Source: Fibrobacter succinogenes (lineage in GTDB: Bacteria > Fibrobacterota > Fibrobacteria > Fibrobacterales > Fibrobacteraceae). From it: a DNA stretch of 54,508 nucleotides. This document shows, piece after piece, positions 49,334-54,508 of this stretch. Location of the stretch: positions 1 through 54,508 of the forward strand of contig CACYRP010000035.1 in NCBI GenBank assembly GCA_902776765.1. The letters are read 5' to 3'. Made by a program: the position numbers and the translations under genes. Positions within the stretch are counted from its first letter, which is position 1. Each line of letters begins with the position of its first letter. The notes below the pieces were generated by a model, which was not told where the DNA came from, ran no database searches, and saw only the letters and a program-made list of their open reading frames with translations.

Positions 49334-50601
49334 TGCGTTCTTTATTTTCAATAATCGGTTGTGTGCTTATGGGGCTGTGGCTAGCTGGGTGTTCTGAATC
49401 CGATACTACGGCCGGTATTGAAATTGGAAATCCAGAAATTGCTTCAAGGAATGTTGGCTTTTCGGCTAATTTCTCGATTGATTATTCGGAAACGCAAAAG
49501 GCTTCTTTGGCAAAGTCCGCATCTGCCGATGAAAATGTGGTCATCGATACGTTCCGCCTTATGCTTTCGGAGGTCGTCGCTACTTGCAGTTACTATATAA
49601 GCGACAAAAAACCGATGGATGATGATTCTTATCTTGGGCCGGACAAGGACGACAGGGCTGCTGTGCTCCCGATTTCGTTTGCGGACGGGGCTGTTGTCAG
49701 TGAACCTTTTAAAAACATCAATTTACCAACTAGCGGAATCCTCAAGGAAATAAGGGTTGCGTTCCAGACTATTCGTGAGGGTGGCTTTAACTCAATTTCT
49801 GGTCGTGTTAGCGTTGGTGATAAAAAGGTTCCTTTTGTTTATGAACTGTCCCATTTCCAGTTGTTCAACTTATTTTATCGCAATTCGCAGATTGATATTC
49901 AAGACTCTTTGGTGAATTTGTCTGTTGTTTTCCATGTGCATCGTTTTGTCGATGGGATTGATTTTGCATCTGCAGAGGTTGGTGAAGATGGCGTGATTCA
50001 TATAAGTGAAAATTCCAATGAAAACGTTTGGAAAATTCTGAATGAACGCTTTATTCCAAGTTTCTTATCCTTGCGGTACGAATATACGAATGACGAAGGT
50101 TTGACAATTAAAGATTATACCTCTGATGTATTGAATGAATTGAATAATGTGTTCAATGAGAACATTATTACAAACGGAAACTTTAAAGATGGTGGAAAAG
50201 ACTGGATTTTCTTTACGCAATCTGGCGGCGTTGCAGATACAACAATAATTGAAGAAGGCGAATCTAATTTGATGAAGGTCCATGTTTCGGAAGGTGGTTC
50301 CCTGTCCTATAGTGTGCAGCTTCTTCACGAAGATATTTCTGTAGCGAAAGGTGCAAAGTACAAGTTTGTATTTACGATTTGGTCTGACATTGAAACTGAA
50401 ATTACGGCACGTCTTGGATCTTATATCACGTATGAAAAAATTGGTTTTGAAGAACATGTGCCTGTCAAGAAAACAGGGCATTCGTTCGAAGTCGAATTTT
50501 CGGCGATTGTGACGGATCCGTTTGCTCGATTGGACTTGAATCTTGGAAAGAAAGAAGCTACGTTCTGGATTAAGGATGTGCAGATTATTAGGATCAAGTA
50601 G
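49330..50601 (+). CDS. Hypothetical lipoprotein with a C-terminal beta-sandwich (CBM-like) domain
   Basis: 423 residues from ATG 49330, overlapping the upstream stop; ATG 49333 is next. Lipoprotein signal: GCVLMGLWLAGC. The mature N-terminus has TTAGIEIGNPEI. Residues about 30-230 are a mixed domain (VVIDTFRLMLSEVVATCSYY, EPFKNINLPTSGILKEIRVA). From about 275 on, NIITNGNFKDGGKDWIFFTQ and EVEFSAIVTDPFARLDLNLG resemble the CBM4/9-type jelly roll that binds carbohydrate. No catalytic motif is seen. It forms a coupled pair with the TIGR02147 gene. Confidence 0.72.
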   Translation: MMRSLFSIIGCVLMGLWLAGCSESDTTAGIEIGNPEIASRNVGFSANFSIDYSETQKASLAKSASADENVVIDTFRLMLSEVVATCSYYISDKKPMDDDSYLGPDKDDRAAVLPISFADGAVVSEPFKNINLPTSGILKEIRVAFQTIREGGFNSISGRVSVGDKKVPFVYELSHFQLFNLFYRNSQIDIQDSLVNLSVVFHVHRFVDGIDFASAEVGEDGVIHISENSNENVWKILNERFIPSFLSLRYEYTNDEGLTIKDYTSDVLNELNNVFNENIITNGNFKDGGKDWIFFTQSGGVADTTIIEEGESNLMKVHVSEGGSLSYSVQLLHEDISVAKGAKYKFVFTIWSDIETEITARLGSYITYEKIGFEEHVPVKKTGHSFEVEFSAIVTDPFARLDLNLGKKEATFWIKDVQIIRIK

Positions 50602-50614
50602 GGCTTTAAATTGG

Positions 50615-50639
50615 GACGCGGCGAAGGTCGCGTCTTTTT
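50615..50639 (+). terminator. Terminator after the lipoprotein gene
   Basis: GACGCG pairs with CGCGTC around an 8-base loop and is followed by five T residues, about 20 bases before glgE. Confidence 0.85.
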
Positions 50640-50662
50640 CATTTTGCTAATATTAGGTCATT

Positions 50663-52393
50663 ATGGCAACTATTCCAACTCTAAAAGAAAATCTCGTTAT
50701 TGAAAATATTCGCCCGAACATCGAGGGCGGCCGTTTCATGCTTAAGCGTGAACCCGGCGATACTGTGACATTGCAGGCTGACATTTTCCGCCACAGTCAC
50801 GAAAAGTACGATGCTGCGATTTTTTACCGCCACGTTTCCAAGAAAAAGTGGGAACAGGCTCCGATGCACTTTGTCGACAATGACCTTTGGGAAGGTACTT
50901 TCACGGTCGGCAACATCGGCTATTACGAATACAAAATTTGCGCTTGGACTAAGGAACCGAAAGACGTTCCGACTGAAAGCCCAGTGATGAAGCTCCGTGT
51001 GGACCCGACTTACAGCCGCGTTGGTACATGGTACGAAATGTGGCCGAAGAGCCAGGGGACTGACCCGAAAAAGTCTGCAACGTGGAAGGATTGCGAAAAG
51101 CAGCTCGACTACATTGCTGGCCTTGGTTTCGATACTGTTTATCTTGTTCCGATCCACCCGATTGGCGTCACCAACCGCAAGGGCGCGAACAATGCGCTCC
51201 ATGCCTTGGTTGATAAGAAGGGGAATCCGATTGAACCGGGATGCCCGTATGCTGTAGGGAACAAGCATGGCGGCCATTACGATGTGGACCCGGAGCTTGG
51301 GACCATGAAGGACTTTGAGCATTTTGCAAAGACGGCCCGTGCTAAGGGACTCCGCCTTGCGCTTGATATTGCTCTCAACTGCAGCCCGGACCATCCGTAT
51401 GTGAAGTCGCATCCGGAATGGTTCTATCACGAACCGGACGGAAGCATCAAGTTTGCTGAAAATCCTCCCAAGAAGTACGAAGATATTTATCCGTTCGATT
51501 ACTACAACGAGAACTACAAGGAACTCTGGAAGGAAATCGAGAACATTATTTTGTTCTGGGCTGATAAGGGTATTGAAATTTTCCGCATCGACAACCCGCA
51601 TACAAAACCGTTCCCGTTCTGGGAATGGCTCATTGCCGATGTGAAGGAAAAACGCCCGGAACTCGTGTTCCTCGCTGAAGCTTTCACCCGCCCGAAGATG
51701 ATGCATCGCTTGGCAAAGTCCGGCTTCGACATGAGCTACACGTATTTCGCATGGCGCTCTGCAAAGTGGGAATTCGAACAGTACTTGAAGGAACTCACGC
51801 AGTCTAACGCTAAGGAATACATGCGTGGTATTTTCTTCCCGACGACTCCAGATATCTTCCCGAAGTATCTTGCATACAAAGGACCGAATGCGTTCAAGCA
51901 GCGCTATTTCTTGGCGGCAACGCTTTCAAGCTTGACCGGTATGTACAACGGTTACGAACTCTGCGAAAACATCCCGAGCCCGATTAAGGAAGAACTTGCC
52001 GATAGCGAAAAGTATCAGTACAAAGTACACAACTGGTCTGGCCCTGGCATTCAAGACTTTGTTCGTCGTCTGAATGTTGCTCGTCAGGAACATATTGCGT
52101 TGCAGGAATACGATAACCTCGAATTCCATTATGCGCAGAATGACCAGCTTATGGTTTACTCCAAGAAGTCAGGCAATGACGTGATTCTTTGCGTGTGTAA
52201 CATGGATATGGATCACGTGCAAGAAGGCATCGTGGAACTCGACATGGCAAAGCTTGGGCTTGAGAACGATTCATTCTTCTTCTTGAAGGATATTGTGACG
52301 GGCGAAAGCTATGTTTGGCGAGGTAACAAGAACTATGTGAAACTTGACCCGGCAAAGGCCCCTGGCCACATGTTCGTGGTGAAGAAAATCTAA
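50663..52393 (+). CDS. glgE: Alpha-1,4-glucan:maltose-1-phosphate maltosyltransferase GlgE
   Basis: 576 residues. GlgE extends glycogen-like alpha-1,4-glucans with maltosyl units from maltose-1-phosphate, or runs in reverse. Residues 1-120 form the N-terminal beta-domain (ENIRPNIEGGRFMLKREPGD), then a GH13 barrel with PIHPIGVTNRKGANNAL, GGHYDVDPELGT, RLALDIALNCSPDHP, and the nucleophile region FRIDNPHTKP (Asp310), followed by FLAEAFTRP (Glu339). DNPHTKP is the GlgE signature. The family is often about 650-700 residues, so this one is a little short. A terminator on each side makes it monocistronic; none of treS, mak or glgB is adjacent. Confidence 0.93.
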   Translation: MATIPTLKENLVIENIRPNIEGGRFMLKREPGDTVTLQADIFRHSHEKYDAAIFYRHVSKKKWEQAPMHFVDNDLWEGTFTVGNIGYYEYKICAWTKEPKDVPTESPVMKLRVDPTYSRVGTWYEMWPKSQGTDPKKSATWKDCEKQLDYIAGLGFDTVYLVPIHPIGVTNRKGANNALHALVDKKGNPIEPGCPYAVGNKHGGHYDVDPELGTMKDFEHFAKTARAKGLRLALDIALNCSPDHPYVKSHPEWFYHEPDGSIKFAENPPKKYEDIYPFDYYNENYKELWKEIENIILFWADKGIEIFRIDNPHTKPFPFWEWLIADVKEKRPELVFLAEAFTRPKMMHRLAKSGFDMSYTYFAWRSAKWEFEQYLKELTQSNAKEYMRGIFFPTTPDIFPKYLAYKGPNAFKQRYFLAATLSSLTGMYNGYELCENIPSPIKEELADSEKYQYKVHNWSGPGIQDFVRRLNVARQEHIALQEYDNLEFHYAQNDQLMVYSKKSGNDVILCVCNMDMDHVQEGIVELDMAKLGLENDSFFFLKDIVTGESYVWRGNKNYVKLDPAKAPGHMFVVKKI

Positions 52394-52432
52394 AACTCGC
52401 GAATCGCGAACGAAACGCCTCAATCGCAATTA

Positions 52433-52474
52433 GAAACGCCCCGGAAGCCGCCGCTCCCGGGCGTTTCTTTTTGG
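52433..52474 (+). terminator. Terminator after glgE
   Basis: GAAACGCC pairs with GGCGTTTC around a GC-rich loop and is followed by a run of T. Confidence 0.9.
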
Positions 52475-52568
52475 GGGGAATGCTCACAAAAACTCTTTTT
52501 AAAAGCTTTTTTTGTGTCTTTTTTAGAGGATTAAATCTAATTTTAGACGAGGTATTTAAAGGATGATT

Positions 52569-53987
52569 ATGAAAAAAATTTTATTGAGTTCGATATTGGC
52601 TGCGGGCGCCGTTGCAATGTATAGCGCCTGCTCTGATGATTCTCCGTCTCCGCTTACTCCGTCTGTTGCGGCTTCTTCATCGAGTGTCGATTGGTTTGTA
52701 AGCAGCTCTAGTGTAGATGGAAGTGGCGATTGGGGATCAAGCTCTTCTGTGGCGCCGGGATCCAGTGCCTCTAACTCGAGTTCTTCTGTGGTTGTTCCGC
52801 CTAATTCGGCGACGAGTTCTAGCAATGGTGGGCCGTCTCAGTCGAGCTCTTCAGTCAATCCGACATCTAGCGCCACTCCGAATTCGTCTGCCGTTGAAAG
52901 CTCTAGCAGTGCTGAACCAGAATTAGGTGCAGATGGATTCCCGACTCTTGAATCTTACGGCCCGCCTCCGGCCGAATACACCAAGGACATCAGCGCTACG
53001 GCAAAGCGCGGTTGGAATACCCGCTACTGGGATGCTTGCAAGCCGCATTGCTCCTGGCTTAGGGAAAACGCTAACGATGTGACTCGTGCAGACACGTCTT
53101 CCGATGCGGCCTACATTGCAGACTATGGCACTGCGCGTAACTGCAACATTCACGATGTCGAAGTCCCTACCTTTACCTTGGGTGACGTATCGAGGGCCTG
53201 GTTTGGTTATAACGGGACCAGGAGCGCTTGCGGCGACGAAAAGGAAAAGGGCGTGTTCACCTGCACGGACATGGCGCCTATTGCCGTGAACGATACGCTT
53301 TCTTATGCATACGTTGCGGGCACTGCCGATAGCAAGTGCGGCAAGTGCTACCATTTGCAGTACGACGGCCACTTCGCAAACGAGATGGAAAACAACCCGC
53401 CAAGGGAAACTCACCGGGCGCTCAAGGGCAAGCACATGATTGTGATGGCCTCTAACATCGGTATGGATGTGGCTGGCGGTAACCCGAATCTTCCTGCAGG
53501 CCAGTTCGACTTGATGGTGCCGGGCGGTGGCGTGGGCGCCTTTGACGCTCTTACTGTTCAGGTAAACAAAGGCCGCGACTTTAACTGGGGCGCAGGCTTT
53601 GGCGGATTCTTGACCGAATGCCAGAACAAGCTCGGCTACGAGGCTACTCTTGTCGCGTACCAGACCTGCATCAAGGATATGTGCGACGCGGCCTTCGGCG
53701 ACGCCGGCCTCCCGAACCTTTTGCGCGGTTGCCACTGGTTTGCCGACTGGTACAAGGCTGCAGACAATCCGACCTACTACATCGAAGAAGTGGAATGCCC
53801 GCAGTACTTGATCGACCATTACATGAGCCGATTCAACACCACTACGCAAACCAACATCAAGAAGGTGACGGACTGGTCCACTTACAAGGAAGGCGATGTG
53901 CTTGACACGCTCCATTGCTGGAAGGCGGGCGAGGCTCCTCCAGAAAACGGCTGGACGAATCCGAGTGCCGGTTGTGATGTTAAATAA
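52569..53987 (+). CDS. Glycoside hydrolase family 45 endoglucanase lipoprotein
   Basis: 472 residues from ATG 52569, chosen because AAAGGA lies 5 bases upstream; ATG 52563 overlaps that site. Lipoprotein-type signal: KKILLSSILAAGAVAMYSAC. A Ser-rich linker fills about 30-120. The GH45 catalytic domain starts with GWNTRYWDACKPHCSW; Asp155 in TRYWD and Asp314 in GQFDLMVPGGGVGAF fit the two catalytic aspartates. Many Cys (at least 15 in the domain) would form disulfides. GH45 enzymes cut beta-1,4-glucan with inversion. The fungal TRYWDCC is here TRYWDAC. It ends before a terminator. Confidence 0.9.
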   Translation: MKKILLSSILAAGAVAMYSACSDDSPSPLTPSVAASSSSVDWFVSSSSVDGSGDWGSSSSVAPGSSASNSSSSVVVPPNSATSSSNGGPSQSSSSVNPTSSATPNSSAVESSSSAEPELGADGFPTLESYGPPPAEYTKDISATAKRGWNTRYWDACKPHCSWLRENANDVTRADTSSDAAYIADYGTARNCNIHDVEVPTFTLGDVSRAWFGYNGTRSACGDEKEKGVFTCTDMAPIAVNDTLSYAYVAGTADSKCGKCYHLQYDGHFANEMENNPPRETHRALKGKHMIVMASNIGMDVAGGNPNLPAGQFDLMVPGGGVGAFDALTVQVNKGRDFNWGAGFGGFLTECQNKLGYEATLVAYQTCIKDMCDAAFGDAGLPNLLRGCHWFADWYKAADNPTYYIEEVECPQYLIDHYMSRFNTTTQTNIKKVTDWSTYKEGDVLDTLHCWKAGEAPPENGWTNPSAGCDVK

Positions 53988-54007
53988 AGAAATAGAATGA
54001 ATTTGTG

Positions 54008-54038
54008 GCTCCCTGCTCACTGCGGGGAGCTTTTTTTT
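54008..54038 (+). terminator. Terminator after the GH45 gene
   Basis: GCTCCC pairs with GGGAGC across a 10-base loop and is followed by eight T residues. Confidence 0.9.
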
Positions 54039-54044
54039 ATGCTT

Positions 54045-54095
54045 TGTCACCTGGGCTTGTCATCCTGGAGCCGCAGGCGACGGGATCTACAGACT
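54045..54095. repeat. REP-like palindrome upstream of the rrn operon
   Basis: TGTCACCTGGGC and GTCATCCTGGAGCCGCAGGCGACGGGATC resemble the GTCATYC elements elsewhere in the window. The rest of the gap from 54096 to 54200 is AT-rich, with a hairpin AAAGTGAATTTTTTTCACTTT at about 54180-54202. Confidence 0.6.
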
Positions 54096-54207
54096 GTTGT
54101 GCGAAAGATTTTTGTTTACAGAATGTGAATAATCTGTATTGCGGCGGCATACATCCCGTTTTTAACGAAAAAAGTGAAAAAAAGTGAATTTTTTTCACTT
54201 TTACCCC

Positions 54208-54235
54208 TTGCAAAGTCATCGTAAAATTCTATAAT
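54208..54235 (+). promoter_or_regulatory. rrn operon promoter
   Basis: TTGCAA (54208-54213), a 16-base spacer and a perfect TATAAT (54230-54235), followed by GGCGCC. This is the best vegetative promoter for the 16S gene 176 bases downstream. The leader 54240-54411 is purine-rich, with a CCAAGAAAATTTCTTGG hairpin near 54358. Confidence 0.8.
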
Positions 54236-54411
54236 TGGCGCCGTTCCTGAGAGACGAGGCCGAAACGAAGAAACGGAAGCCGAGAACGAAGGAAAAAGCG
54301 AAAGCCCGCGAGACTTTCGGGAAGATTGAAGGAATCGGAGATGTGCTTAGTGACGGCCCAAGAAAATTTCTTGGAAGTCTTTTACGGAAAACAGGACAGA
54401 CTATTATAGAA

Positions 54412-54508
54412 TCAATGAAGAGTTTGATCCTGGCTCAGAACGAACGCTGGTGGCGTGTCTTATACATGCAAGTCGAGCGAGGCAGCAATGCCGAGCGGCG
54501 AACGGGTG
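54412..54508 (+). rRNA. 16S ribosomal RNA, 5' part
   Basis: AGAGTTTGATCCTGGCTCAG, the universal sequence at E. coli position 8, begins at 54419, so the mature end is near 54412. It continues with AACGAACGCTGGTGGCGTGT and ACATGCAAGTCGAGCGAGGC, a form found in Fibrobacteres. The gene runs off the right edge. Confidence 0.97.

Noticed and set aside
52923..54050. 375-residue open frame antisense to the GH45 gene
   Set aside because: Shadow of the GH45 catalytic domain; composition rich in Arg, His and Val from the complementary strand.

Overview
The window looks like a chromosomal segment of a Fibrobacter species, close to the rumen cellulose degrader F. succinogenes. The reasons are two proteins with the Fibrobacter-restricted TIGR02145 major domain, a TIGR02147-type protein, Ser-rich linkers in secreted proteins, a GH45 cellulase, a giant protein with a type IX-like C-terminal sorting domain, and a typical 16S 5' end. 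No phage, integrase or transposase gene was seen.

Layout. 1-2423: an ExbB/ExbD/ExbD/TonB-like energy-transduction operon. 2585-4435: an outer-membrane barrel protein and a small lipoprotein. 4499-9934: the complete rod-shape operon mreB-mreC-mreD-mrdA-rodA. 10180-12586: a ComF-like phosphoribosyltransferase, tRNA-Ser, a GAF/HD-GYP response protein and tRNA-Phe. 12754-18127: a CotH-kinase lipoprotein, then quinone genes (ubiE/menG, ubiX, ubiA-like) and a small membrane protein. 18188-25826 (minus): two giant tandem lipoproteins made of about 21 and 24 two-cysteine repeats. 26046-29787 (minus): birA-like, a small exported protein, tsaD and a YbbR protein. 29833-35368: ftsX, envC-like, holB, recJ and a protein with a TonB-like C-terminus. 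35488-41559: a 2023-residue secreted protein. 41753-48261: two tRNA-Leu-like genes with damaged acceptor stems, two pseudopilins, a MORN lipoprotein, three membrane/exported proteins and a GNAT acetyltransferase. 48488-54508: a TIGR02147 protein coupled to a lipoprotein, GlgE, a GH45 lipoprotein, and the promoter, leader and start of an rrn operon.

Together the genes cover envelope building (Mre/Rod, FtsX/EnvC, Exb/TonB), respiratory quinone synthesis, DNA maintenance and a large surface/secreted repertoire for plant-fibre life.

The least expected feature is in the gaps between genes. About ten loci carry degenerate arrays phased at 7 bp, each just after a stop codon and sometimes supplying the TAG stop. 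Four contain a conserved hairpin core whose stem pairs covary. A second family of REP-like palindromes (GTCATYC...) also occurs, and one copy is read in frame inside birA. The two tRNA-Leu-like genes have acceptor stems that do not pair.
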